A stretch of DNA of 52,085 bases from an uncultured Lachnospiraceae bacterium (GCA_910577785.1 CAJTNT010000002.1:1-52085); one strand, 5' to 3'; positions 16,346-25,791 are shown, counted from the stretch's first letter. Translations and numbers: made by a program. Notes: generated from the letters alone by a model not told the origin.

Positions 16346-17776
16346 ATGGGTAGTAAATATAGGGTTGGTGATAAGGATGGAGCTAGTGATCGTGTGGTGA
16401 AAGCCTTGGAAGATATGAGGAGGGAAAAATGCACGCTGCAAGATGTAATAGAGACGGTAGTGAGAAAAAATTGGGGTACTGGCAGTGGAAGGAAGGGAAT
16501 TTCTTTTGTAATAGGATATGAATATGTGGGAAAGCTGAATTATTGTAAGACAGATAAAAAATGGGATAAAATTAAAATAGATGATAGGCCTATTGATGGG
16601 AAGATTATTTTGCGTAAGATTTTTGGTAAGGATAGATGCGAGAACGGTTTTGTTCAATTCTGTGAATGCCTTGGGGAATGGGAAGTGGGGCATTCAGAGG
16701 AAAAGATAAAAGTATTTTATTTTTTATCCATAGAGAATATGCCAGGAGTTGATAGCATGTATTTTGGGGCAATTAATGATGCATACTATAGATGGCTTCG
16801 TGATAAATTTATAAAACTGATGAATGCGGTGGGCTATCCAGAAGGTATTTTTAAGGATAGATTTTTTCTGAAAAAAATGACGAGGGATATAGAAGAAATT
16901 TTTCAAACGCATATGCAGAAAAGATTTCAGATAGATTTATCTGTGATAACAGAACTATCAGGAAATTATTATGAGGGTAGCGCATGTCAAGCAGAGTGGG
17001 TGTTTTACTTTGGGGGCAGAGAAAATTTGAATGAGGGCGTTGTTCTGGCAGAGGGGATAGAGGTCGGTATTCTTCATATTCGGAAGATACGGAAACTATT
17101 GCAGATGGGTCAGAATGGGCAATGTTTGCTGGCCGTTTGGGATATGGAAAAGGATGGCTGGGTAGTTGTTGGTTTACATAAGGCAGAATTTTTCTATGGA
17201 AATGGGATGGTATTCCGCATTTTAGGTCATATGAACTGGAGAATGGAGTTTAATAGAAAGAAAATAATTAGTTATGAATGCGGAAAGTATTTTATTGACT
17301 GTGAAGCATTTAAGGCCGAGCATTTTAGGAATGTATATAAGAAAACATTTCAGAAAGATCTGCCACATAGGGTTGAGGTAATTTTTGATAAAGCGTTGCA
17401 GCAGGTTCATGGAACTGTTGTTGTAATTTTAGAAAAAGATAAAATAGAAAATGAAGTAAAACGTTTATTAGAAGAGTCTGTCGGAATAGGGCTGGCAAAT
17501 TGGAAGGTGGGGGAAGAGTTTTTCTTGAGCATGACGGAAATTGATGGGGCAGTGTGTATGGATTCGGAGGGGAATTGTTATGGAATGGGAATTATCCTGG
17601 ATGGGTCAGAAGCAATAAAAGGCAAGGCAGAACGGGGTGCACGTTATAATTCCACCAGAAGGTATATCAAAAAATGCCAGGGAAAGGAATGCGGGATAAT
17701 AGGGATGGCAGTTGTAATTTCAGAGGATAGGAGCATAGATATTTTTTCTACAGAAGATGTGTTGGAAGAGAGGTAA
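16346..17776 (+). CDS. DisA_N-like diadenylate cyclase domain protein
   Basis: A 476-residue protein. The C-terminal part (about residues 345-470) matches the DisA_N/DAC nucleotidyltransferase fold: a hydrophobic strand with GTVVVIL, then D400-G401-A402 (IDGAVCMDSEGNCYGMG), then R430-G-A-R-Y-N-S, then GMAVVISEDRSIDI. In DisA and CdaA the equivalent motifs are DGA and RHR; the RGARYNS form is found in DAC proteins with unrelated N-terminal sensor domains. The first 340 residues match nothing I know. The likely reaction is 2 ATP to c-di-AMP or a related nucleotide. I chose ATG 16346 (GGTGGAG in front); an ATG at 16304 and a TTG at 16259 are alternatives, and an AGGAGG at 16278 complicates the choice. 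The next gene starts 4 bases after its stop. Confidence 0.75.
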   Translation: MGSKYRVGDKDGASDRVVKALEDMRREKCTLQDVIETVVRKNWGTGSGRKGISFVIGYEYVGKLNYCKTDKKWDKIKIDDRPIDGKIILRKIFGKDRCENGFVQFCECLGEWEVGHSEEKIKVFYFLSIENMPGVDSMYFGAINDAYYRWLRDKFIKLMNAVGYPEGIFKDRFFLKKMTRDIEEIFQTHMQKRFQIDLSVITELSGNYYEGSACQAEWVFYFGGRENLNEGVVLAEGIEVGILHIRKIRKLLQMGQNGQCLLAVWDMEKDGWVVVGLHKAEFFYGNGMVFRILGHMNWRMEFNRKKIISYECGKYFIDCEAFKAEHFRNVYKKTFQKDLPHRVEVIFDKALQQVHGTVVVILEKDKIENEVKRLLEESVGIGLANWKVGEEFFLSMTEIDGAVCMDSEGNCYGMGIILDGSEAIKGKAERGARYNSTRRYIKKCQGKECGIIGMAVVISEDRSIDIFSTEDVLEER

Positions 17777-17780
17777 TGGT

Positions 17781-20615
17781 ATGGGTAGCAATACATTGGA
17801 TATTAGGATTATTCAATTAGCAAAATGGAAAACACCAAAATCGAAAAGCGCATTTTTTCTAAATGATGAAAATGCATATTTGTCAATTGGCTATTTTGAT
17901 ATGTTTTATGTGAAAAAGGTAGAGTATAAAGAAGGTAGACATCCTCTGTCATTAGCATACAGAGGCCTTTTGAGGATGCGTCAGAATGATGAGGTAAAAA
18001 AGGAAATTTCCGAAAATTATACGCTTCAGGAATTAATAATTTTTACAAATGTAGGAACATCTGGGTTTCAGAGTGTAGCGGTTGATAAATTTTGGAAAAA
18101 TAGGGCATTGCAGATGTTCATTTCTTTGATTCATATTGACAATGAGAGCAATATTGACAAAATTGTTGAAAGAATTGGTAACATTTTTAAAGGGACAGAT
18201 TACCTGTATTATTTTTCATTTGATTATGGTGGAATTGTAATATTTGCAAAAGGGATTTCCATGGAACAGTATTTTGCAAAGATTTTTGAACTGGATTATG
18301 GGAAAGTGGGGGAAGAAAGGCTTGTACGGGATTCCTATTCGTTTTATGGATTCAGAAAAGGAGAGCTGAAAAAGTATTTTGCGTTGTTTGAACAGAGAGG
18401 ATATGCTTCTGTGGAGTTATTAGGCCAGGGAATTATGTCAGTGTCCGTTAATATTGGAATTCAAAATATTGATATGTATAAACAGTTTGTCGAAGAATTG
18501 AGAATGATTGAAACGGAAGGGGCTGAGGGGATAGTTGAGGAATATCATTTATTAGGAAGGCATGATGTGTCGCTTGTTAATCAACATGCCAGTTTGAAAT
18601 GGCTGATATATGTACAATATTTGCTAGATAAGTATGCCCAATGTGATGGGACGGATGAATGGGGGAGGGTCTTTTTTACACATGAGACATTTGTAAAAAT
18701 GAGATTGGATGCGAACCAATATCAAGGTTCGTCTGTGAAAAAGGATAGTTTCTATCAGCGAGCCAAAGATAGGCTACAAAAATGTTGTACACAGTTTTTG
18801 GAAAAACTAGAGGAGAACGCTAATATATTTAATGGGGAGTATGCTGTTCCTGTACAGGCAGTGGAATATTCTATCCTGGGAATATTAAAGAGTAGGTTTG
18901 CAGAAGATTTTGTTTTATGTATTTTCCAATCTTTTTGTGAATTTTTAGAATATATGACAGAACAGATTTCCCAGCCTACTATGATTCTTGATGGGAAGAA
19001 TAAAAAAGAAAGTGAATTTGACAAATGCTTTGAACAATATTTTCGCGGGTTGAATTCCCTTGTGGACAGTGCAATGTATTCGGAACGGCAGTTTATCCAG
19101 GCGACAGCATTTGATGCAATTATATATGGTGTACCTTCTAAAATTATGGCTTTTTATGTGGCAATGATTCAAAAAATCCAGAATCTAATGAAGGGAGAAG
19201 AGGATAAGAAATATATATTTCTTCTTACGCCAAATTTCCATAATGAGATAACGGTAGGTATTATTTCTTTTTCGTCAGAGGAGAGGACGAAGCCGCAAGA
19301 TCGGATATTGATGGTAAAAATTAATGAAAAGTCTTTATATAATCCTCAAAATGTGATTCAAAGAATGGCACATGAAGTGGCACATTTTGTAGGAGATGAA
19401 TTGAGATGCAGGAAAAGCAGAAAAAAATTTATAAAATATTCGCTGATCAATATTTTATTGAGCCAGTTATTGTTTAAAAGTTTTATCGAGGAGGAAGGCT
19501 ATTCAGAATTAGCCAGAAAGGTTTATGAAGGGTTGCCTCAAAATAAAGTTTTCTATGAGGATTGTAATAATTATTCCAGAAGCTTAGGGGTATTGGCAGA
19601 TGAAATGGTATTTGAATTTACAAAAAATGAAGAACTGCGGAGCATACTTAGAGGGCATATTTTAACAGTAATGCAAAAATACTTTTCCATAGAATATAAA
19701 GATAGTAAGGAACGAAAGGAAATAGTTCAGTATATCTCTGCTATAATGTTCAGAGAAGAAGGGGCAAGGGGTACGGTAGTAGGAACATTGCTGAATAAGG
19801 AGGAATGTTCTCAGAGCGAATTGCGAATTTTAGTTCAAATAATCACAGAGGACATGGATCGTGAATTATGTTTTTTAGAGCAAAAGCGAAATGGAATGTT
19901 GCATAGTAAACCTATAGACCGAAGTATTAATTGTGAAATGAGTGGCAGGATATTTGCGTCAAAGACACCGCAGGAATGTGGAGAGCAATTGGTGTTGGCA
20001 TATTCAGAAGCGTTTTCGGATATCCAGATGGTTTTTTTGACTAATATTGGGTATGAGGAATATTTAAAGGGGTTTTTGCGGGAAGAAAACCTGGATTTGA
20101 GCAAGCTGCCAGAGTGTATGCAGGATTTTTCCAGGATATCAATGGTTGCATTTGTCTTACATGAAATTGGCATTTGGAATATACAGGGAGAAAGGGCGGC
20201 GTATGATGCAGATGGTGCATTGGCAGACTTTCATAAGCTTATCATAGGTGCAATTAAGCGTTTGCAAGGGGTTGTAAAGGAAGGGTTTGGCAAATTGTTT
20301 GAGCCGGTGCGGAAAGATACAAGAGTATTTTTGGAAAACACGGGGGAAAACGGTAGAGAAGAGAGTTGTTATTTGGTACAAGCCGAAGGGGAAGCATCTG
20401 AGGATAATTTGACAGCGATATTGGACTTGCAGTTGGTGTATTATCTGACAAAATGTGCAAGTAGAAGCTTAATGCATTATGGAAAGAAGGAAAATGCGAG
20501 AAACGTGTTGGAATTAAGAAAGGCTCTAAATGTAATGAATGAGTGTAATGATATGAAAGAAGTTTTCGGCATGGTGTGTAAGGAATTAGATGAATATAAA
20601 AGAAGTTTATTTTGA
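17781..20615 (+). CDS. Large HExxH metallopeptidase-like partner protein
   Basis: A 944-residue soluble protein, probably translated together with the cyclase-like gene (4-base gap). The visible enzyme signature is MAHEVAHF, giving H531-E532-x-x-H535; a candidate third ligand is in LADEMVFE (E608), a spacing suited to gluzincin-type zinc peptidases. The first 330 residues look like an alpha/beta domain (YYFSFDYGGIVIFAKG, SYSFYGFRKGELKKYF, LGRHDVSLVNQHASLKWLI), and the rest is mainly helical. No signal peptide or membrane span is present, so it should act in the cytoplasm. It may be the effector controlled by the nucleotide from its neighbour; this is inference. I do not recognise the full-length family. 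Confidence 0.7.
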   Translation: MGSNTLDIRIIQLAKWKTPKSKSAFFLNDENAYLSIGYFDMFYVKKVEYKEGRHPLSLAYRGLLRMRQNDEVKKEISENYTLQELIIFTNVGTSGFQSVAVDKFWKNRALQMFISLIHIDNESNIDKIVERIGNIFKGTDYLYYFSFDYGGIVIFAKGISMEQYFAKIFELDYGKVGEERLVRDSYSFYGFRKGELKKYFALFEQRGYASVELLGQGIMSVSVNIGIQNIDMYKQFVEELRMIETEGAEGIVEEYHLLGRHDVSLVNQHASLKWLIYVQYLLDKYAQCDGTDEWGRVFFTHETFVKMRLDANQYQGSSVKKDSFYQRAKDRLQKCCTQFLEKLEENANIFNGEYAVPVQAVEYSILGILKSRFAEDFVLCIFQSFCEFLEYMTEQISQPTMILDGKNKKESEFDKCFEQYFRGLNSLVDSAMYSERQFIQATAFDAIIYGVPSKIMAFYVAMIQKIQNLMKGEEDKKYIFLLTPNFHNEITVGIISFSSEERTKPQDRILMVKINEKSLYNPQNVIQRMAHEVAHFVGDELRCRKSRKKFIKYSLINILLSQLLFKSFIEEEGYSELARKVYEGLPQNKVFYEDCNNYSRSLGVLADEMVFEFTKNEELRSILRGHILTVMQKYFSIEYKDSKERKEIVQYISAIMFREEGARGTVVGTLLNKEECSQSELRILVQIITEDMDRELCFLEQKRNGMLHSKPIDRSINCEMSGRIFASKTPQECGEQLVLAYSEAFSDIQMVFLTNIGYEEYLKGFLREENLDLSKLPECMQDFSRISMVAFVLHEIGIWNIQGERAAYDADGALADFHKLIIGAIKRLQGVVKEGFGKLFEPVRKDTRVFLENTGENGREESCYLVQAEGEASEDNLTAILDLQLVYYLTKCASRSLMHYGKKENARNVLELRKALNVMNECNDMKEVFGMVCKELDEYKRSLF

Positions 20616-20741
20616 TAGAGTTGGATGAAACCAGAGAAAATAGGGGGCTTTTTTGTAAAATATGCCAAAAGGATGTTTCTAATGCAGAGGGGAGTATTTT
20701 GGGGGGAAGGAACCTTTACAAAGGATGCGGCGAAGAGTAGG

Positions 20742-20948
20742 ATGAAGAAAATCTGTGCCACGTCTGTGAAGTCGCGGGTTCCGATTGCACATATTCATGG
20801 GAGGCTGATGTTTGGCGTGGTGGATGATTGCATGCGCCATGCGATTACGAAGATGGGTTATCTGCATTTTGTATCTGCGGAGGAGTGCCGCAGTAAGATT
20901 ATTCAAATGGTGGAAGAGTGGAAGATGAAAATAATGATTGACAGTTGA
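20742..20948 (+). pseudogene. neuC remnant with internal deletion
   Basis: The frame begins MKKICATSVKSRVPIAHIHG and continues FGVVDDCMRHAITKMGYLHF, ending soon after IIQMVEEWK. This matches the intact NeuC-like protein at residues 1-9 fused to about 118-165; everything between and after is gone. The DNA differs from the intact copy at many third positions, so it is an old or independently acquired copy, not a recent duplication. It lies directly upstream of neuA, suggesting that a complete neuC once stood here. Confidence 0.8.
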
Positions 20949-20962
20949 TAGGAGATATGAAG

Positions 20963-21655
20963 ATGGGAAATATAGCGGTTATTCCTGCTCGCAGTGGCTC
21001 GAAGGGATTAAAAGATAAGAATATAAAGCTGCTCCATAATAAGCCGCTGATGGCATATGCGATTCAATGCGCCCGGCAATCCGGGATCTTTGATTGTGTG
21101 CATGTGTCAACGGACAGCAGGGAGTATGCAAGGATTGCAGAGGAATATGGCGCGGAGGTACCGTTCCTTCGGAGTGACGAGCTATCCTCAGACACAGCAA
21201 CGACCTGGGATGCCATGCGGTTTGTTCTGTGGGAATATGGGAAATTAGGAAGGCAGTTTGATACGCTTACGGTACTACAGCCGACCTCCCCGCTGAGGAA
21301 GGTGGAAGATGTCCAAGGGGCATTCCGGCTTTTTCAGGAGAGACAAGCAGATGCGGTAGTGGGTGTGTGCGAGGCAGAGCATTCTCCCTTATGGTGTAAT
21401 ACACTGCCAGAAGATGGTTGCCTGAAGGGGTTTATCCGGGAAGAGGTGAATGGGCCGAGGCAGCGGCTTTCGGCGTATTACCGGATCAATGGGGCGATTT
21501 ATATTTTGAGGACGGATTTTCTGATGGCGGAGGGAAACCTCTATGGAGAGCACGGCTATGCTTATGTCATGCCTAAGGAACGGTCGGTGGATATCGACCA
21601 TGAATTGGATTTTGCGATGGCAGGGTTTTTGATGGAGGCATTGGGAGATGGGTAA
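20963..21655 (+). CDS. NeuA/LegF-like CMP-nonulosonate cytidylyltransferase
   Basis: A 230-residue enzyme that activates the nonulosonic acid with CTP, giving the CMP-sugar donor used by Maf. Motifs: AVIPARSGSKGLKDKNIKLL (nucleotide loop), LQPTSPLR, YRINGAIYI and DIDHELDF (metal-binding Asp residues). Start at ATG 20963, 8 bases after AGGAG; an ATG at 20957 is too near the site. It is separated from neuB by the cyclase-like cassette, so the original neu order was neuB-(neuC)-neuA before insertion. Confidence 0.93.
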   Translation: MGNIAVIPARSGSKGLKDKNIKLLHNKPLMAYAIQCARQSGIFDCVHVSTDSREYARIAEEYGAEVPFLRSDELSSDTATTWDAMRFVLWEYGKLGRQFDTLTVLQPTSPLRKVEDVQGAFRLFQERQADAVVGVCEAEHSPLWCNTLPEDGCLKGFIREEVNGPRQRLSAYYRINGAIYILRTDFLMAEGNLYGEHGYAYVMPKERSVDIDHELDFAMAGFLMEALGDG

Positions 21656-21719
21656 AGGAAATAGGGGGGAGTAAACTGATAGTTAATGGCCGGAATAATA
21701 ACATATATGGAAGGTTTGG

Positions 21720-21750
21720 CAGCACATCAAGAAATTGGTGTGCTGTTTTA
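21720..21750 (+). terminator. Terminator after neuA
   Basis: CAGCACATC and GGTGTGCTG pair over 9 bp (one G-T) around an 8-base loop, followed by TTTTA. It is 64 bases after the neuA stop codon. Confidence 0.78.
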
Positions 21751-21774
21751 ACGATTTCATGCGATATCTATTAA

Positions 21775-23127
21775 TTGCTCAATCAGGATTACGAATTAGT
21801 ACGATACCGCATGAAAGATAAAGAGGTTATTTTTCATATAAAATCCGGCAAAAGGGAACTGTCAAGTCCATTCTGCGGCTCAAAAAGCATGCATGTCCAT
21901 TCAACATATCAGAGAGAGATTCAGGATCTGTCAATCCAAGATAAACGGGTCATCTTACTAGTAGATACACGAGAATTCTTCTGTTATAACCTGGAATGCC
22001 CGCATAAAACATATGCTGAGAGACATCCCTTTGCTGCGCAAAAAGCAAAGAAGACAGACCGGCTGACCAGGAATATCATTCATAATTCGATGCAGTTAAG
22101 TTTATTGAATGCCTTGAGGCTTTTAAAAAGCGAAGATATCATTGCGTGCAAGGGCAGCATCTGTAGCCTGCTTAAAAATACCGTCCATTGTGGATAAAGC
22201 TTCCATAAAAAAGGTCTGTGTGGATGATTTCGCGCTTCCAAAAAAGTTCTTCTATGGGACGGTCATGGTCGAGCTTGAGAGCCATAGGATAATCGACATG
22301 ATTCCCTCCAGGGAGGCCATCGATGTCAGCAGATGGCTTGCAGCATTTCCAAATATCCAGGTCATATCCAGGGATGGGACATCCACTTATTCGTCAGCGG
22401 CAACGGATTCGCATCCAGAGGCAGTACAGGCCAGCGAATGGTTTCATCTGATAAAAGGGCTTTCATAAACCATAAACAAATATATCATCAGGGAATTCCC
22501 CGCCAGTGTAGAGATTCCATTGGCTGAAGCAGCCTCAGATGAGATGGCGGCGCTGTATAATACTGCGAACAGATCGCTGCGGATCAGGTTCGCCCATAAG
22601 AAACGGAAAGAAGGGCTGACGGTATATGATATCGCACTGTTGCTGCATTCGTCTCCCGCAACCATCCGAAAATACCTTGCCATTCCAGAGAATGAGTTTC
22701 TGGTAGACAGGACAACCTCCTGGGAAAGGCAGCAGCTGGCACTACAGCAGAAACAGCAGGAAGCCGATAAAGCCAGGAGGCTGGCACGGGAGGGACATCC
22801 GATTGAGCAGATCTCGGCTATGCTGCATGATACATGCAAGAGCATACAAAATTACTGGAACTCTAGCTATCGTATTACAGATGGCCATTACAATGCACGG
22901 ATTCCTGGCAAACTGGCTCCTATGAGAAAGATTTCATAGAACTTCGGATCCAGAGGCTTACATATCCCCAGATCCATAAGATTCTTTGTGAAAGAGGATA
23001 TACAGGAAGTGTTGCATCCCTTAGGATGTTCATGTAGAAAGAAAGATCCAGAATGCGGGAGCAGGACAAGCCCCAGTCTGAAGTCATCCAGAGGAAATTC
23101 CTCTGCCAGCTGATCTATAAGAAATGG
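21775..23127 (+). pseudogene. ISL3-family transposase, multiply frameshifted
   Basis: Fragments in at least four frames add up to an ISL3 transposase. 21775-22197 has an N-terminal zinc-finger-like part (SSPFCGSKSMHVHSTYQREI); 22142-22468 holds the catalytic Asp (VCVDDFALPKK) and WLAAFPNIQVISRDGTSTY; 22520-22939 is the insertion domain; 22931-23127 holds IHKILCERGYTGSVASLRM and, after a stop codon, QRKFLCQLIYKKW. The stop, missing pieces and frame changes show it is dead. It ends abruptly where an IS66 fragment in the opposite orientation begins. Confidence 0.85.
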
Positions 23128-23132
23128 TGTCC

Positions 23133-23606
23133 TCAATCGCGAATAACCCGTTGCAGTACGGGACTCCCTGCCCTGCTGGCTGTAGTCATACTGCTTTCCT
23201 TTGGGAACAGCGCCGGTGGAGTATGGGCGGATATGCGCCCAACAGGAACAGCATCTGATCCCCGGGAGATTGTTGTAGCCCTGATAGACATCCGTTTCCA
23301 GATGTTCGTTGTAGCCTTCCAGAAACTCCTTTGCATGACTGAGCTCCTGGTCGGGGAATAGCAATACAGGATGATTGCCGGAAGCCCGTCCTCACCGGTG
23401 CGGAACAGCCACATGAATGACCAGGTTTTGGCTCTGCACCATTCCTCATTCAGCACCTGGACTCTTGTTTCATCTGCCATTGCAAACTTACGTTTCAGCA
23501 GTTCCAGGTGAAAGTAATCATACATTTGCTGGTATTTGCTGGTAATAGTTTTGCGAACAGTAGATGACCCAGTTGGCGGGAGTAGTGCAGCTGATCTGGG
23601 CGCCAT
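23133..23606 (-). pseudogene. IS66-family transposase fragment
   Basis: On the minus strand MADETRVQVLNEEWCRAKTW, SFMWLFRTGEDGLPAIILY and PTRSSVMQRSFWKAT match the TnpC core of IS66. A frame change near 23360 leads to YQGYNNLPGIRCCSCWAHIRP, which continues the same protein. The catalytic domain is incomplete and the C terminus is missing, cut at the ISL3 junction near 23130. Confidence 0.82.
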
Positions 23607-23617
23607 ACGGTTTCTAG

Positions 23618-23697
23618 TCTTTTTCCTGCCGGAAGATGGGTGCTTGAAGGGCTTTATTCGGGAAGAGGTGAATGGGTCGAGGCAGCGGCTTGCGTGA
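23618..23697 (+). pseudogene. neuA fragment
   Basis: The + strand encodes LPEDGCLKGFIREEVNGSRQRL, matching the intact NeuA at about residues 147-168, with near-identical DNA. The frame is lost on both sides. Only about 75 bases remain, joined to IS66 debris on the left. Confidence 0.8.
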
Positions 23698-23814
23698 TAC
23701 CCAAGGCAGGTTTTTATCGGCCACAGCTATAAATCTGCCTGTATGATTGGTAAATGGCAAGTGGGTATGATTATGAATTAACCCATGTTAAGCCCCGATG
23801 TTACGAGTGAACTT

Positions 23815-23846
23815 CCCCACAGTCTGTTGCGCTGCAAACTGTGGGG
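23815..23846. terminator. Hairpin between IS debris and XRE gene
   Basis: CCCCACAGT and ACTGTGGGG form a perfect 9-bp stem, followed on the + strand by TATAAAAATTT. It is 70 bases past the stop of the leftward XRE gene, and may end that transcript as well. Confidence 0.6.
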
Positions 23847-23917
23847 TATAAAAATTTCGTCACGCTGTTTGGAAGCCCGTCCTCTCAGCAGTCGGCCAAG
23901 TTTTGGCCAAGATGCGC

Positions 23918-24310
23918 TCAGTCATTGTCGCTGTCAGCGGGGACGTCTCCGTCTGCTGTGCTGTCGCAATGGATCAATTTGTCAATGTCCTTCAGGAGCC
24001 GCAGGAGGTATTGCCTCTTCTCTTTGGGACAGGAGAGGTAGGTCTGTACCAGGGGGAAGGGCAGGTAGTTATCGTTGGTTTCGCCTTTTAGGAGATAATC
24101 TAGGCTAAGGCCGAAGTAATTGGAAATAAATAACAGCTTTTGGACGGAAAGCCCAATAATTCCACGTTCTACCTCACTGTAATGCTTGATAGTGACATCC
24201 AGGATTTCAGCCATCTTTTCCTGTGTCAGGTTTTCCTGTTTGCGGTATTTGCGCAGGCGGTTACCCATGTCTTTTTTGTACGAGTCATTTGGGATGTAAT
24301 CAGTACCCAT
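23918..24310 (-). CDS. XRE-family transcriptional regulator, copy 1
   Basis: A 130-residue protein with a Cro/C1-type helix-turn-helix at about residues 17-72 (MGNRLRKYRKQENLTQEKMA, then VTIKHYSEVERG, and the FGLSLDYLLKGE end block). The C-terminal 50 residues are acidic and helical. The ribosome binding site AAGGAGAAAAACT is good. It is a close paralogue of the gene at 26310, and the two upstream regions are also alike. An inverted repeat (24407-24455) upstream is a likely operator. It probably represses itself and perhaps the divergent ParB-like gene. Confidence 0.9.
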   Translation of the reverse strand: MGTDYIPNDSYKKDMGNRLRKYRKQENLTQEKMAEILDVTIKHYSEVERGIIGLSVQKLLFISNYFGLSLDYLLKGETNDNYLPFPLVQTYLSCPKEKRQYLLRLLKDIDKLIHCDSTADGDVPADSDND

Positions 24311-24406
24311 AGTTTTTCTCCTTGTAGTTTTGATTTATTTGTATTTGTAGTAGTTATAGGAATACTATCTTCCGTAACGCTTGGCGTAAGAAAAAGTTTC
24401 CTCTAT

Positions 24407-24455
24407 AAGTTTACCATATATTGTAACAAAATGCAAAGAAAAAAACGGTAAACTT
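24407..24455. promoter_or_regulatory. Inverted repeat, possible operator between XRE and ParB-like genes
   Basis: AAGTTTACC at 24407-24415 and GGTAAACTT at 24447-24455 are perfect mirror arms 31 bases apart, in the divergent intergenic region. The left arm and its context are conserved upstream of the second XRE copy (near 26926), which supports a regulatory role. Confidence 0.45.
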
Positions 24456-24523
24456 CAATAAGTTTTTAGAAGCACGAAGTATAAGTATACTGCCTATCAT
24501 TTTCCTTTCCTTGAATGCGATAG

Positions 24524-25726
24524 ATGAAGCCCGTGCATATGACGGAATTTGGCTTAAATAGTCAAAATGGCAATGAAAATAGGTATTATTTAAGTGTTAA
24601 TAGGATTATTGCTACCATTTCTCAGGAAAATCCAATGGTTCAGAGGCGTGTCTTAAAAATGCTGAAAGGGGAAAATTCGATCCATATAAAAGATTTGCTG
24701 GAAAGCTTTAAGGGGAATGGATATCTTAAAATTGATAATGTCATCGTGCGGCAAATCGAAGGGAAGAATGCATATCTGGTCGTGGAGGGGAACAGAAGGG
24801 TTGCAACGCTGAAGGTTTTAGAAGGACTATATGAAGATGGGCTGGACATCGGGAGGCTAAACCCGGGGATCTTCCAAAAGATGGATGTGGTTCTGTATCA
24901 TGTGGATGATAGGGAGTATGAGATTCTGATGGGGCTGCGGCATGTCAGTGGAATAAAGGAATGGGGGGATTATGAGCAATCTGAGCTGATTTCTAATTCG
25001 GCAAGGAAGCATAAAATGTCGCCCAAAGATATTTCCGAAAGTTTGGGGCTGACGGTTCAGATGGTGAAAAAAAGGCTGAATACCTACTATGCTTTGGAGA
25101 TTTTTCGCAATGATCCAGATGTTGGCGAGTACTTTGTGCCAAATAAGCTGTCTTCTATCTTCTATGAGATTATGGGGAAGGTGGAGATCAGGGATCAATG
25201 GCTGGGCTGGAATGGTGAATTGAATGCTTTTTTGAATAAGGTAAATATGAAAAGGCTTTTTTCCTGGCTGGTTCCCTATGAAAAAGATAATGGGGAGGTA
25301 TTGGATCCAATTATTACCAAGAGGGATGTGCAATGGCTGACGACAGAAGAGCGGAATAGTAATTTATTGTATGTGGTTGGCCAGGCAAAGCATTATGATG
25401 GGCAATGTGTGGGGACGAATGAGATAAGGGAATTGGCAGGCGCTGTGTATTTGCTGAAGGCGGATGATTTTGGGAAAAAGAAAAGCCATGGCAGCGAGAA
25501 AGTGATTTATAGTAACTTGGTTATAAATGCGTTTACGCCAATTGTTCCATTTTTCATTACTTCGGGGTATTTTGCACAATATGCATACATATTGTGCAAA
25601 AATGCATCCATTATTGCGGTTGACAGATTGAGTCTTGCCTTAAATTTTATCTTTTCCCAGATGTTTCGGGGGAAGGGGCAAGACGATATACGGAAGGAAA
25701 TACAAAAGATTGAGAGGATTAGCTGA
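24524..25726 (+). CDS. ParB/Srx N-terminal domain protein
   Basis: A 400-residue protein. ParB-N-like domain in the first 140 residues with VVEGNRRVATLKVL (the E-x-N-R-R block that binds nucleotide in ParB-type folds), then an HTH-like segment KMSPKDISESLGLTVQMVKK at about residues 165-185. The rest is unassigned. Such proteins occur on plasmids, integrative elements and defence islands; there is no ParA here, so chromosome or plasmid partition is unlikely. No clear ribosome binding site precedes 24524, so the start is uncertain. It is divergent from and flanked by duplicated regulators. Confidence 0.7.
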   Translation: MKPVHMTEFGLNSQNGNENRYYLSVNRIIATISQENPMVQRRVLKMLKGENSIHIKDLLESFKGNGYLKIDNVIVRQIEGKNAYLVVEGNRRVATLKVLEGLYEDGLDIGRLNPGIFQKMDVVLYHVDDREYEILMGLRHVSGIKEWGDYEQSELISNSARKHKMSPKDISESLGLTVQMVKKRLNTYYALEIFRNDPDVGEYFVPNKLSSIFYEIMGKVEIRDQWLGWNGELNAFLNKVNMKRLFSWLVPYEKDNGEVLDPIITKRDVQWLTTEERNSNLLYVVGQAKHYDGQCVGTNEIRELAGAVYLLKADDFGKKKSHGSEKVIYSNLVINAFTPIVPFFITSGYFAQYAYILCKNASIIAVDRLSLALNFIFSQMFRGKGQDDIRKEIQKIERIS

Positions 25727-25791
25727 AATGGTGCGGGGAATATCCAAACGTCGTAACCCGTCAAAAACTTAAAGGTGTTTTAAAATAGCCA

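Noticed and set aside
24524..25726. Plasmid or chromosome partition ParB
   Set aside because: No ParA gene or parS-like array is nearby, and the similarity is limited to the N-terminal ParB/Srx part.
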